Origin: Symbiodinium natans
Lineage: Eukaryota > Sar > Dinophyceae > Suessiales > Symbiodiniaceae
Assembly: GCA_905221605.1 (NCBI GenBank)
Contig: CAJNDS010000067.1
Coordinates: forward strand, 157,501 to 221,500
Direction: 5' to 3'
Length of the DNA stretch: 64,000 nt
Below the pieces are notes generated by a model. That model had not been told where the DNA came from and did no database searches. It worked only from the letters and a program-made list of their open reading frames with translations. The position numbers were made by a program, and so were the translations under genes. Positions 34,985-47,220 of this stretch are shown here, piece by piece. Positions within the stretch are counted from its first letter, which is position 1. Every line of letters begins with the position of its first letter.

Positions 34985-35105
34985 CTATGTATATATATAT
35001 ATGTATTTATTTATATGCGCCTGTAGAATTATTGAAAGAATACACATTCGGGTGGGAATATATCTGTATCTATAGATATATATATATATGTGTGTGTGTG
35101 TGTAC
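34985..35105. repeat. TA/TG microsatellite at the 3' side of the membrane-protein frame
   Basis: (TA)n and (GT)n runs. The 555-codon frame reads into the GT run as His-Thr repeats, so its true stop or donor probably lies just before this, near 35106. Confidence 0.85.
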
Positions 35106-36737
35106 ATAAAACGCCGTCCCAATTTGAGGTTCACGTGTTTCCCAACCCCCAAGGCGCTCGATGCCCACGCCCACAATGTTCTGGTAATAGATCCAGTTCA
35201 AGTAAAGCCGAGATGAGACCAAACACTTCCTCCACGCTGTAAGCTGGAAGATTTCTCCTGCCAGATCCTCCCAGCGACTTGCCACCAAAGAAGCGGAACC
35301 TGTGCGGCTTATGGTCTCTGCGTGCTTCACGTCATGCTCCTCGATTTTCTTCCTCCTGGACATTCGGGTGCGCAAGTGCTTGGTGAGTCGTTCAATGTTC
35401 GAAGTTAAAATTGCGAAGGCCCGTGCCCGGCCAAAGTCAAGCCCAATGCTCACGGGAAGAACCGCCATCATAAGCGCCGGCTGGCGTAGCAGGGTGTCTG
35501 ACATGAGCAGGATGTTAGGAAATCCAAAAAGCTTCTTCTCGATGATCGAATAGCAGTCCGACATCAGCTCAGTCACAGATTCAGCATAAGCTTCCACAGT
35601 ATGATCAGATTCAAGAGCGACCTCTAAGCGATTGTATGCGAAGTCGCCACCCGAGAAAAAGGTGTCCACACGAACATGCTGGTCGACCTTGCAAAGAAAA
35701 GCATAAAGCGACAGCGCGTTTGCAGTCTCCATGATTGTACGCTGCATCATGTACGGAGCAGCCACTGCCCACATGTACTCGCCCACGTGCTGGAGAAAAC
35801 TCCATGCCTCCAGCTTCCCATCAGCAACATCCAGTAAAAGGTTTGTCCGCGCTTGCCCATGGCGCATGTACCAGATGCCCACATATCCTAAGGAGACTTG
35901 GACGTAGGCAGTCACAACAAGGAGCTCACAGACCTCCTCTTCAAACCGACGAGTGCCAACGATGCCCTCAACAGTATGGTATGCTGCCACCAGCTCATGA
36001 AAAGGTAGCAGCGACTTGAAGACAGAGGCCAAGTACGGTACCAAAACAGCCCCGCCAACACCAACAAGCAAAAATGAATGCCAGCGCAAGCCAAAGCGGT
36101 CATGAGCGACATACGCAGCAAACAAAGCAGTCACTGCCTGCACGGTCTCAAGCACCATCTCGGTGTGAAGCCCTGTCAACAACACGAGCACTATAACTAC
36201 AACAGAAATCAAAGGGAGCCACTCCCTCGCCAAGAGTGGTGCCACCGAGTACGATCCGATGTGCAAGACAAATAGATTTGCAAAGTCGGAGACCTGAAAC
36301 GTACCTTCGGCTGCGGCCCGGCGGGCGCCTGTCAAGCTGATTAGAGCAACAGTTCCCAATGCACCAGCTGCCAGGACCTTTACTGGCCACGGCTCTGGCT
36401 TGGCCCATGGGGCGGGCAGCACCCAGCGGGCATAAGCAGCTGGGAGAGCGAAGGCCACGGCGTCCGTCTTCAGATATTCGAAAAGCTGGGCGGCAAAGTC
36501 ATCCACCGCTGCTTCCAGCTCTGCCCATTGCGACCAGCGTGCTGCAACGAAGGCGATGGCCACAGCCACCAGAGACCCATATGTGAGCAGCTGTGTTGAG
36601 GACACCATGGCGCGACAAGCAGTAGACACCAGAAACGTGCTACTGAGGTGCTTGGCCCAACATGCGGAAAGCATCGTGCCCGACACACATGTTACCAAAT
36701 GAAGCAGAATCTGCACATGACATCGTCGGCAGCGCAA
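35070..36737 (-). CDS. Multi-pass membrane protein of unknown function
   Basis: A single uninterrupted frame of 555 codons; the more natural start is the Met at 36608 (MVSSTQLLTYG), giving 513 residues. Hydrophobic segments that could cross the membrane: LLTYGSLVAVAIAFVAA near the start, KVLAAGALGTVALISLTG, WLPLISVVVIVLVLLTGL, VQAVTALFAAYVAH, FLLVGVGGAVLVPYLASVF, and a later ALMMAVLPVSIGL. A long soluble stretch (VDQHVRVDTFFSGGD to LMSDCYSIIEKKLFG) separates the last two, and the C-terminal part is basic (RMSRRKKIEEHDVKHAE). The frame ends in a TA/GT microsatellite, so the real 3' end is uncertain. No family recognised. Intron-free, unlike the purine genes. It lies directly downstream of KH copy A on the same strand. 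Confidence 0.65.
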   Translation of the reverse strand: MRCRRCHVQILLHLVTCVSGTMLSACWAKHLSSTFLVSTACRAMVSSTQLLTYGSLVAVAIAFVAARWSQWAELEAAVDDFAAQLFEYLKTDAVAFALPAAYARWVLPAPWAKPEPWPVKVLAAGALGTVALISLTGARRAAAEGTFQVSDFANLFVLHIGSYSVAPLLAREWLPLISVVVIVLVLLTGLHTEMVLETVQAVTALFAAYVAHDRFGLRWHSFLLVGVGGAVLVPYLASVFKSLLPFHELVAAYHTVEGIVGTRRFEEEVCELLVVTAYVQVSLGYVGIWYMRHGQARTNLLLDVADGKLEAWSFLQHVGEYMWAVAAPYMMQRTIMETANALSLYAFLCKVDQHVRVDTFFSGGDFAYNRLEVALESDHTVEAYAESVTELMSDCYSIIEKKLFGFPNILLMSDTLLRQPALMMAVLPVSIGLDFGRARAFAILTSNIERLTKHLRTRMSRRKKIEEHDVKHAETISRTGSASLVASRWEDLAGEIFQLTAWRKCLVSSRLYLNWIYYQNIVGVGIERLGGWETREPQIGTAFYVHTHTHIYIYL

Positions 36738-36754
36738 GAATCTGCCCGGCCTGT

Positions 36755-39700
36755 GCCCAGCTTCTTGCGGTCATTCTCCCGCTCACGCTCGCGGCGCTCC
36801 ATCTTCAATTGACGATCTTGCTCCCGCCTACAGTTGCAACCCAAAAGCATGTTCTGTCGAGGTGTCTGAGTGTGCTGACCGACACAGACTAAGGGGTGCG
36901 CTGCTCGGGCGTTTTCACTACCTCCCAAGGTGGACACTCTAGAAAGTAACTTCCGCCGCGATGCACCGACCAGCTAATTATGGTATTGTTGGATTATCAT
37001 ATTATTGCATTATTCCGTCATTTCACTGTTATACTCCTATGTTATTACTTTTTTGTACTGGTTTCGGGCGAACCTTCGCTTGCAGCTGGTCAAGGCGCAA
37101 GTCATCACGCCGGACTTCCTCTACGTTCAAGCGCACCTGAAGCAGTCACAATAAGGGGAAGGGGTTAGGGTTCGGGGTTCAGGGTTCAGGGTTCAGGGTT
37201 CAGGGTTCGGGTTTCAGGATTCAAGGTTCAGGGTTCAGGACAAGGGGGGAGCATGGGTGGCATGGCAGTTCGATAAACTTCCTGGGGCCCTATGTACCTA
37301 CAGATTTTTATTGGGCTATACCTACTAGATAGGGGGTACTTACTCCTCATCTGTAGGTAAATAGGGGGTCCCAGGTTGGCCAGGCGCTAACAAGCGCACT
37401 GCTCGAAAAAGCCTGGTCCCCAAACCCACCAGCTTCTGAACTCCTAGCTGCTAAGCCCATAGAAGCCCGTGGTACCCGGAGAAGATCTTGGAAGCCGAAG
37501 TTGCATCTCATTGCTTTGCCATGTTTTTCGGGCAGTAAGCTTCCTGCATCTGGCGGCTCCATGCCCTTGGATCGAGCATACCGCCTGGCCGGTGCTGCCA
37601 GGCTCGCTTGCCCCCAGAAACCTTTCTCAAGTACTGCAGTGAGCAGCGAGACCTGTAGTGCTTGTACAGATCCCTCAGGAGCACCGCCACCTGAAGCTAG
37701 CAAGACGGCGAAGCAAAGGGCTTTTCCAGGATGAGGGAAGAAAACGTAGGCAGCAGCGGGAGGCGCTGGGAAGGCGGTGGAACCGAGGAGTGTTTGCATG
37801 TCAATGTTCACTTTCAAGCGACTGCTTCCCAGAGGTTGCGCGACTTGGCGTACAGGCGTGTACAGGAATCAGAAGCAATTAGATTTAACGAGCCGGGCTT
37901 CGCGTAAGGGTAGGCTTTCGCCGAGGATCACCGAGGGCGAGAAGGGCGCGGCGTCTGTTTCGGCTGGCTTGACGTGGGTGTGAGGGCGGTGTGATGACTC
38001 TCCAAACTTGCAGGTCTGAGACATACCGTCGGCTAGAGCCCGGACCTTATACTTCGAACCGCCACCAAAAGGCCAATTCCAAAAAAACACTAATGCAACA
38101 AGTGCTGGGCAGCGTAAGATAGACAGGTTGGATGCTGAAACGCGAAAACGGGCGTCCATTCATGTCCGTTCTGAGCGGCTGGGCTGCCGATGTGTGTCGA
38201 ACATGTGGCTCGAGTAGTTACAGGCTGGCGGCTTGACAATGAGGTCTCTCTCAAGTCTTCTTCTTACTTTTCAATGTGCTGGCAAGCTCGGATATCCATT
38301 CGCAACTAGTGTGCAAAGGACTAATGAAACCACGTCCTCCAAGGAGGCCAGTGCGCAGGCATTTGTTTGTAGTGCTTGCGAGCGTGGCATGTGCCCTGGG
38401 TTTCCAGGGCGCGCTTCCGGGTGCGCAGTGGAATGGAGACTTTCAACCATCCTGAAACTTCACAACACCATGGTGCCAGGGTTAATTAGTCACATCGCAG
38501 AGTCACCCCCCACTAAGCACCAGCACCTGGTCAACAGCGTGTACCTTGTCAGAACACGTTCACGCCAAGTGCGCAGCTTGCCATGTGAGTTCCCGTGCTT
38601 GCACTCATGCTGGGCTTTCCGACATAGTCTGGGTACTCCGTACAGCTCACATTGAGCTGTAGGGGCATGTTGGCCTGCGGACGCATCATGAGGCATCATT
38701 CCTGCATCTAATCGTTAACAGGAGGGTGTCCGAAAAGTATGGCTGCTGAAGCACCTCTGTGCCATCAGAGCCTTCCAGAAATCCGCTGCCAATGCCACGC
38801 AAGCGGACCTCGCCAGTTCTTTCGTGACGTTGCATGTTGTTCTGTTGGGATTGCGGGTTAGGTGTATCCACGACATAGCAGGCCTCAAAGGCTTAGGGTG
38901 GAGGGTTGCCAGAGCTGCTCAAACACTGCAATTCAGGACGTGCCCCATGCTGCCTTCGCGTTGCACTCATCAGCTATTCGTCGCATGTTGTTCCCGGCCT
39001 CCAACACATGAACTGTCACAGCTGCTTCATTCTCTGAAAGGAGCACAGCACGGGCTGCGCATCGTGCACAGCTGTCACAGAATGCAGCTTCCGCAGTGTG
39101 CGCTGTGGACGTGCGCTATTGTTTGTTCATACACTGGCCAATCCAAAGGTCACTGCACCGAACCACCGAACCTGCTGCTGCAATATATGCAAATGCGGCT
39201 GATCAACCCGAAGTACATAAGGAGAAACTGACGAATAGACCACGTGATGGGCCCATATGGGCCCATGTACCCAGTCGCTCCCACCACTGCACGGGAACCG
39301 TACGAACCTGGTGCTGATACTGTACCATTCTGAGTGCTTTTAGTATGGTTCTTGTTCGTGTTTCTGCTATTTTACATGGTTCTGCTTTGCTGATAAATGT
39401 TGTGATTGTGGTTAGCATCGTCTGTGCCAGTACTGGCGAAGGGTGCTGGCATGCTGTCGGACTGCAGCCATTCCGCCGCAGAACGTGGCGGCCTTGCCAA
39501 GTATTCTTTTGACAAGGCAGAACTCTTCGTCATCTTCCAATCCTGAGTGAGCACAGAAGCCCCAAACCCTTACAGAGCCGACAAGTCTCCCAAACTGCGC
39601 AGTGCTGAGCTCTAACTCCTAGAGAAGCTGAAGCCCCGGCCCACTTGGAAGACACAGATGTACTTCTGGTTCTCCCCTGCGTGATCAGCCAAGGCGAAGG

Positions 39701-40710
39701 CGGGTGGGTGAGTCATGTGTGGCTCAACCTTAAACCCACGACCCCATTTGCAAGAGGCTTCTCGTCGCTGGCCCAGCCCTGCCTTCGATTTCTCCCTGGG
39801 GCAGAATCAACGAGTGCAGCCCTCTCCGGGCAGCCTCCCATGGAGTCGCTCTAGTCAGTATGGCTTTTAGAGGCTGAGGGTTGCACTTTCCTTTCCTGGG
39901 ATGGCAATGGAAACCAAAAAACCTAGACCCTGTAGAAGGTGCAGGCTTGAGGCGTTCACGCCTGTATTCAGCTTTTTATGCTACCTTCGAGTTGGAACGC
40001 AGCTGTCGTTGTATCACAGCCTTTGCTGGCTTTTTTGTTTTGATTTTGATTGAGCTTGGTGCCACCCGACATTCAGCATGAATAACAACTCGCACATAAA
40101 GGGCCTGCACAATGAGGGCAAACATGTTGCCAGCAAGACTGGAAATACACGCGCAGCCATGATCGTAAACGCACCCGCACAGGCTATCTAAGGCCAAGGG
40201 CCGAGCACATGAGGCAGCATAACTGGAGACGTTGCTACGTGCGCCCCCCGCCTCTTCTCTGCGCTCGCGTCGTTTCCTCTCCAGGTGTCACTCTTGAGCT
40301 GTAGCTTTCACCGACGACGTCTTCCCAATTTCAATTAGGAGGCCGTCCTCTGCGTGTCTTCTTCATAGGGTCCCAGTGTCCATGCCTCCCAAAGTTGATG
40401 TTCGTTTGATGATGAGAAGTCTTTGAAAGATGCTTCATGCAACTTAGTTTGCCACGTCAAGGACTTGAGTTCGCAGGTTTGTTTGCCATGTTTCCTCCTG
40501 CTGCGCAGACTAAGGGTTACGCGGCCTTGATGAGATACATCTCTGAAGGAACTGACCTCGCGAGACTCTCGGCCCTAGGCCCTGCAACCCAAAACCCTAA
40601 ACCCTAAACCCTAAACCCTAAACCCTAAGGAAGGCTCTGGGAAGTGCTAGGCGCCGGGCTCCTCCGAGTGAGAATGCGGCCCACAAAAGAGGAACTCGTC
40701 ATCCGTTTCC
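36755..40710 (-). CDS. KH-domain protein gene, copy A
   Basis: Exons on the minus strand: ~40645-40710 (EETDDEFLFCGPHSH), 39493-39542 (EEFCLVKRILGK), ~38953-39000 (NNMRRIADECNAK), ~38760-38815 (VRLRGIGSGFLEGSDG), ~38625-38675 (NMPLQLNVSCTEYPDYVG), ~37650-37693 (VAVLLRDLYKHYR), ~37545-37600 (KGMEPPDAGSL), and perhaps 36755-36825 (REQDRQLKMERRERERENDR). Joined, exons 2-6 give a type I KH fold: VKRILGKGG with the GxxG loop, helix NMRRIADEC, strand VRLRGxGSGFLE, strand PLQLNVSC, helix LLRDLYKHYR. KH domains bind single-stranded RNA or DNA. Donors include GC (AAG/GCAGCA, AAG/GCCGCC). The first exon abuts a telomere tract that supplies its acceptor. May be a functional gene or pseudogene; the 3' end is unclear. 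Confidence 0.75.
37165..37240. repeat. GGTTCAGG variant tract
   Basis: Heptamer-like (GGTTCAG)n, a derivative of the TTTAGGG repeat. Confidence 0.85.
37281..37375. repeat. Foldback element
   Basis: CCTGGGGCCCTATGTACCTA at 37281 is inverted (with 3-4 differences) at 37349-37375. A potential stem of about 25 bp around a 43-base loop. MITE-like. Confidence 0.75.
40590..40632. repeat. Interstitial CCCTAAA tract
   Basis: Five to six CCCTAAA units, opposite in orientation to the TTTAGGG tract 80 bases away, with a KH exon between them. Confidence 0.95.
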
Positions 40711-40711
40711 T

Positions 40712-40770
40712 CTAGGGTTTAGGGTTTAGGGTTTAGGGTTTAGGGTTTAGGGTTTAGGGTTTAGGGTTTT
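40712..40770. repeat. Interstitial TTTAGGG tract abutting a KH exon
   Basis: Eight perfect TTTAGGG units. On the minus strand this is CCCTAAA repeated up to CCCTAG, and the exon EETDDEFLFCGP begins immediately after, so the repeat supplies the AG acceptor. Confidence 0.9.
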
Positions 40771-40794
40771 GCATGGCCGCACTTGACCCTACCT

Positions 40795-41005
40795 GGAGGT
40801 TCATGGTACGCATTAACCAATTATAGCTGTACTTATAACTGTACTTATAACTGTACTTATAGGGTTTAGGGTTTAGGATTTAGGGTTTAGGGTAACTGTA
40901 CTTATAACTGTACTGATAACCATATTAGGGCACTTGAGGGGCTTATAAGTGGGTTATAAGTACAGCTATAACCGGTTAATAAGTACCATGAACCTCCAAG
41001 TAAGC
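40795..41005. repeat. Foldback element with embedded TTTAGGG
   Basis: Left arm GGAGGTTCATGGTAC...TTAACCAATTATAGCTGTAC is mirrored by GTACAGCTATAACCGGTTAA...GTACCATGAACCTCC on the right. The centre has ACTGTACTTATA repeats and a TTTAGGG tract (40860-40894). The left arm recurs near 63752-63825. Confidence 0.8.
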
Positions 41006-41170
41006 AGAGCCGGTCCTCCATGATCTCGCTGGCTGGAACAACACGCGGAAAAGTCAGCGCCTGCGAGGACATTGCTTTCAAGCCCCTTTCCTTCTCCTTG
41101 CATGGCAGATGCCCCGGATGCCAAAGTTGTGCCTTCAAGGGCTTTGGTGCAACACCTCATCAGAAAATGC

Positions 41171-41216
41171 AGGGTTTAGGGTTTAGGGTTTAGGGTTTAG
41201 GGTTTAGGGTTTAGGA
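41171..41216. repeat. Interstitial TTTAGGG tract
   Basis: About six units. A CCCTAAA tract follows at 41655-41695 and another at 41730-41785. Confidence 0.95.
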
Positions 41217-41219
41217 TTT

Positions 41220-43635
41220 TCCACTGCTGCTGAAGTCCCACGACCTTGCTCTCTTAGGTATTCGAGCCGACTTGCTGGGACTTGCTCTAAGCTTGCCGCG
41301 CTTCTGACTCTCGCTTTCTGGCTGCACTTTAGGCCTTGGAACCAATCATCACGATCATCACGGAAGCACTCGTTGAGCCAGGTGCGAAGCTAAGGCAGAC
41401 CCCAAACTCAGCTTCGAGCTGCGCGGGCTTAGTCTTTGCTGGAGGCTCCGGCGATGTTTCTGCAATCACTTCCGATCAGTTCACAATAATGTGTAAAGCA
41501 TTAGAAAGGAATACAATGATCGAATACTACTGGACATGGAAATTCGTGCAACACGGTTCAACAACCATGCGGACCCAACGCTTGGCCTCCCAAGCCAGGC
41601 CAATTAGCGGCGCTGGCAGCCTGAAAGCAGACTTGGAAGCTTCTGCCTGAAAAAGCCCTAAACCCTAAACCCTAAATCCTAAACCCTAAGCCCTTTTTGC
41701 ATCTGGCCTGCTGTGACTCTGCCAGGTAACCCTAAGCCCTGAACCCCTAAACCCCTCAACCCTACACCCTAAACCCTCAACCCGCTGTAAGCAGCTGGCT
41801 GCCGACTCATCCAGTGACGCAGTGGCAGTGAGACTTAGAAAGCACAGTGCCATCTTCAGAATGAGATATGGATGCAACCGGCGGAGACATCATCTGCAGG
41901 GTGGCTGACTCAGCATCGCCGACGTCTGTGGTCTGTACCGAGTCAACACCCGCCTCAGTCTTCGTGGGCGACCTAACCCGAACCATTCGAATCAGGATCT
42001 CCTACTTGGTTGAACTTCTCAGTCGTTCTGAGGCCAACTGCCTTTCCTGAGCCGACGTGCGCTCCGTCCTCTTCAAGGACCTGCAACAACTAGGAGCCAG
42101 AAGACATTCTGCGCTCCCAGTGCTTAATCTCGCCCAACGTGCAGAATGTTTTCTGATTTCAACCTTGGCATCCTACTGCTGAAAACTGCCTTCTACGCAC
42201 CGGTATGCACCGGTCTTTCAGGTACTGCACCTACCATGTGAAGCTGCTGTAACCTAATCAAATCGAGCCTTCGGAGGGCTGGTCATGGCAGCTGCGCAGA
42301 AGCAAATTGGTCAAATTACCTGCAAGAGAGGCTCAAGTTCTTTCTTCAGGCCTTCGGGGCTAGATTGGGCTTACAGACTCGACATTTGCTGCACAGGCTT
42401 ACGCAGGCTTTGCCGGGCGCTCACCTGCGCGACACCGTCTCCTAGAACATTGATCGTCCCCCACGCAAGCACTTGGGATAACTTTACGCACTCCCGTGCC
42501 TGCAGCTACCGGGTCAGCGACCCTGGATGGTGCACCCTGCCTCTCGATCTTCAACTTATGAACAGAACGAAAGGACCCCCATCTAAAAATGGCGTTGCTG
42601 TCTCATGCTTCTGTCTGCACACTGCAACCGGCCTTCCGAAGAAGGACTGCCGAGTGCAGCCTCATTGCAGGTGCAACCACTGAAGCGTTGCAGGAAAGAA
42701 GTCAACACACGCACAGAGCGCATGCAAGGCGGTGCTCAACGAGGTGCGGGCTAAACCCAGAGGAACTGCCCACAAATTGCTGCAGGGTAAAACGAACTGG
42801 CGATTACAGTGCTGGCTTGCATTGGTGCATCTAACGGTGTGGAGGTGCGAACGACTTGCTTTAGGTGTCTCGCGACGCGCTTGTCGGAGTGTGCCTCTTG
42901 GCTAGCTCGGTGGAAACTAGTTGTCTGAAGTCAAACTGGCATCGTCGTCTGGCTGTGCTTTGGAGTTGCACGGATGCCTGTGGAGCCAGATGTCACGTAA
43001 GTGAACTTCAGCAGGTTTGCATGCAACAGCGCCATTGGGCATCATGATCATCTTTGATGGGCCACGAAATGGACCTAAGTAGCTGGTGGGTAAAGGGTGA
43101 TGATGGGCATACACAAGCTCTTGGCTTTTGGTTTTGACACTGCGCAGCTCAGCTGGGTGGGCGGCTGATGTACTGTGGTAAAGCATCAAGAGTGGCATTG
43201 TCATAACCGGACATGACACAGCTCGGTACGCCGCTCTGACAAAAGCACGGCTCCACACATCGTAGTCACTCCCTACCCCAATGCCCCTCACCTTTCCAAA
43301 GTGTGGGTGTCAGTAAAGTATCACAGAACCATACACCCAGAGTCTGTGTTTGCTGTAGCTTATCCGGGCTCACTGCAAACCAAAGAATCTTCTGCGCATG
43401 AGCCAGGACTGGACTGGTTCCAGCCCCGTTTTGGGGCCACCACAACTCAGCTGCTCGAGGCTGCATTACTGCACTATCCGACGCTGTAGTATGGCATGGT
43501 ATCACATGCGCTTGGACACGCTGATGGCCGCAAAGCTTTGGCAGCCTGCAGGCGTCGAAACAACAACAAGAAGAAGTAGTAGTAGTGGTAGTAGTGGTAG
43601 TAGTGGTAGTAGTAATGGTAGTAGTAGTAGTAGTA

Positions 43636-43692
<57 letters not shown>

Positions 43693-46190
43693 CTAGTAGT
43701 AGTAGTAGAAGTCGTAGTAGAAGTAGTAGTAGTGGTAGTAGTAGTGGTAGTAGTCAAACCCTTGAAAGGTTCGCTCGGGGCACCACCCAGGTCCCACGCA
43801 CCAACCCCCCCAGAACCAAAAAGGAATGCAACTCCGTCAGCCCACATGCCCCACAAAGAACGTCCCTTTGCTGCCTAAAAACAGCATAAAGTGCAGAAAG
43901 CTAGCAAACTTAGGGGAGCAAAGGCTCATAGCAAAGGCTAGGGATCAAAGAAAGGCCAGGGTCCGTCAAAATCTCCTTGTCTTACTGACTGACTTGAAGG
44001 ACATGCCAAACAAATCTGCTTCCTCGTCATGGGTAGACCGTAAGTTAGGAAAGGACGCCGTACGGAGGTCGTAGGATCTGCTGGTTGGGGATTGTATGCC
44101 AGAGTGATACATGCCTATTCTCAACTAAAGTTAAACATCCCCGGCAAAAGCTTTTCCGGACCACACAATTTACACACCAGACATATGCAAGGACCTGATA
44201 GGCACTGCGAGGAATACATAGAAACTATCCAAGCCTCCTCCGACGCCGTAAACAGACCCCACAGCTGGAGCGAGCACGACCTGGGCAACATAATTTGGGC
44301 GACGTTGTTTTGGCAAACATTCGGAACTGGGCAAGCCTGTAGTGTACAGTTCACGAGCACGAAGTCATCTGCCATACCGGGACCAACGGCAAAGCTGCCT
44401 AGCTGCCGGGTCAGCACAGTGCATCGGCACTTTTTTGGGCAAGTTGTTTCTGGGAAAACCCTAAGACTTCGATGAAACACTCTTTCGTAACGCGGGCCCC
44501 TTGGGTTTAACGTCGAGGAAGTGGTCTTCGCAGGGCTGCTTCAAGTTGCTCTGGATTCTGATGGCAGACTTTCTGGCGGCGCAGCAACTGCAGGATCTTG
44601 CAGGCCCCGCGAGCCCGTGAACTTGCGTTTCGATACGTAGAACAAGGCTGCCTGAGTCCTCCACACAAACAATGTGCGGATTGCAGCAGCTGGCAACATG
44701 GCTCGCAGTGGAGACACAGACTTCGCTGCTTGAAGTGCAACAAGGAGTGACATATTCAACAGTTTGACTATGGCTGCTTACATACTGCTGCTGCGCTGAC
44801 GCCAGCAAGACAGCCGATGTGCATCTTGTGTGATTCACTGGACAAGGAGCTCCCCTCATCTAACGATGTTCATGCTGCTGAAACGAACGAAATTCGCAAC
44901 AATTCAGCCGACAGGTTGCGTGCCTGCAAAAGCACACTGCTGAACTCTCAGGAGGGAACCAGAACATCGCAGGCAAACCTTGCGCCGAGAACTACTTTTC
45001 TGTACGAACTTATTCTGGAATCATACAGTCATACAGTAGCTGTTTGCCAGTCAAACAAAACCTCCCAGGCTGATGGAGGAATCGGCGCAGGCATCCGCAA
45101 AGCCTAGCCTTGAAGATACGGCGCACGCATTAGGGAGTGGAGATCTGTTCCCAAGCGCCAGATTTGGAACCACATGTTCATGAGTTCTTGAGAGGAGTCA
45201 CTGGGGTAGTAGATCCACCTGAGGCTTCAAGGCAAGCCCGTTTTTTTGATTCTGTCTTTGTTTTGAAAAAGTAGGATGCCACATCATCTTGCTATTGCAT
45301 TCTCTCTACGATTCTACAATTGCACGATTACAAGATTATATTATCATGATATGATCGTATTAGAGTACTGTATTCTATTCGCATATCACACTATCACGAT
45401 GTGATCATTGTTGACATGATTTTATTGTTAAAGAAATGCATGATGTTGGTCATGTATGTTGATGTTGATCGTCTTATAGTAGTGCAGCATTATAGTACTA
45501 TAGTATCCTAGTACTATAGTCCGATAGTATTATGATATTATGGACAAACACAAGAGTATCATAGCAGTAGAGCATTATAGTCTATGTATTTGTTTTAGTA
45601 TTCTCGTATTCTGATACATGTTAATATTGACACCACTCTTCTTGCTTCTAGTGCCGTTTTGTCGTCACGGGCATTGAAAGAACAGGACACTTTTGGGTCA
45701 GATCCCTCCGCTCCTTTTCCCCCTCCACCCTTCCCCCCTCCGCCCCCTCCATTCCCACCCCCCCGCCCCCCCGAGGGCGAATGCTCATCCGAAGCAGGTT
45801 AAAGGCACAGCAATCCCTTTCACACATCCTTCGACCTCGCTTGAAGACTCAGTCTGTATCTGGGAGCCCTTCTTGAAATACAATGTAGCTGCGAAGGCAT
45901 GGAGGGAATTCAGGGCCGACGGGTTCTGTCGACAGCCTGCAAGCGCAGCTAAGACAAACAGCGCATCTGCGCAATTCGGATGGTGTGAGCGAACCGAAAT
46001 CAACCTGCACCTGCAGTCGTCTGCCAAAAGGAGCATTCTGGCCACCATCCCGCACAGTCACAACAACAAATGTAGAGTCTAGAGTGAAACTCGCATTCTG
46101 TTGGCCTGCATCCTTTGCATGTGAATCTGGAGAACATGCGAAGGAACATGCCCCAAGTGTGGCATAACTTCTGGAAGTAGCTCCAAGTCT
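41220..46190. other. Largely non-coding stretch between KH copies A and B
   Basis: No recognised gene. Possible coding remnants on the minus strand: 42917-43291 (includes PTSYLGPFRGPSKMIMMPNG), 44461-44780 (includes PHIVCVEDSGSLVLRIET) and 45785-46060. They lack known domains and mutual support. An AT-rich segment occupies 45240-45660. Confidence 0.35.
43574..43757. repeat. (AGT)n trinucleotide microsatellite
   Basis: About 60 interrupted AGT units. Reads as poly-Thr on the minus strand and poly-Ser or poly-Val on the plus strand. These frames are artefacts. Confidence 0.95.
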
Positions 46191-46193
46191 GTA

Positions 46194-46232
46194 ACCCTAA
46201 ACCCTAAACCCTAAATCCTAAACCCTAAACCT
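46194..46232. repeat. Interstitial CCCTAAA tract
   Basis: Five units. A TTTAGGG tract of four units lies at 46650-46680, so the pair is convergent around 46.23-46.65 kb. Confidence 0.95.
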
Positions 46233-46693
46233 TGAGGCATGCTCAGGCCAACTTGATAATTATTTCGGTGGCTGCGGTCAGAGACGGCTGGGCGGTGTCT
46301 GAGAGAAACTGAATTCATGCTGTGAGACACGATGTCGGTGAAGCTAGCCTTGACAGCCTGTGGCTGCAAAAGCAGCAGCCAAGTCGTGCCCGAACTCGTT
46401 GGTGGATATGAGGCCTCTACGGGTGGCACCGAAGGTACGCAGTGGATCATGCAAAATCGACATGTGGCAAATGTGGCTGGCAAAACAAAGGCACCCTAAA
46501 CGCAGCACACACACCCAGAAACGGTTCGTGCATTCCCCTAAGCCCTAACTCCTAAATTCTTGGCTGCCCAGGATGCGGCCTCATCTGGGACTTCCATGAA
46601 GTCATGCCAGATGGGTTCCCGCCACTCCCGTCACTCCTTGCAGGGAGTGGGGTTTAGGGTTTAGGGTTTAGGGTTTAGGGATTCCACACACAC

Positions 46694-47080
46694 TTGTCCA
46701 GCAGCCCACAGGTATTAACAAATTCCGAGTCGTATGGCGAAGTGCACTTGTTGCTGGGAAAGAAGTGGTTGGATCTTTGGATTCCCCCACACGTATTACC
46801 TGCCACGAGAGTGAGCATGCTGAAGCATTGCAAAAAAGAAATGGTTCTAAATATGGAAATCATAGCCGCCGACAACCGCAAGGTTCTTGTCAGGGTTCCG
46901 TTTCCAGTCTGTTTCCAAAAGGTTAACATGGAAAGCAGAGGCTCACTTGCAACAGTGCTGGTATCGCCGCTGCATGTTGATGCAGCATACTCCTTCCGAA
47001 AGTGCCGTGCTATTCTTTGTCGACGCAGACATGGCTTTGGGCTTGACTCTGCCGATTGCACTGTGCTGCGGTCTCCGTAG
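46694..47080 (+). other. Plus-strand open frame, uncertain
   Basis: 128 codons with protein-like composition (for example EIIAADNRKVLVRVPFPVC), but no family recognised, and a similarly long frame exists on the opposite strand. It would be the only plus-strand gene in the window. Confidence 0.2.
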
Positions 47081-47220
47081 TTTCCTTTGAACTGACTTCT
47101 TCGATTCTGAACGAGCCCGGAAAAGGCAGAAAACCAAGAAGCTAAGAAGCCCAACAAGCTGCGAAGCCAACACGCCAGGAGGCCAAACAGCGAAGCGCTC
47201 CTTCCATGTGACTTTGTGGG

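Noticed and set aside
43266-43889. Poly-Thr, poly-Ser and poly-Val frames
   Set aside because: Products of the AGT microsatellite in all frames.
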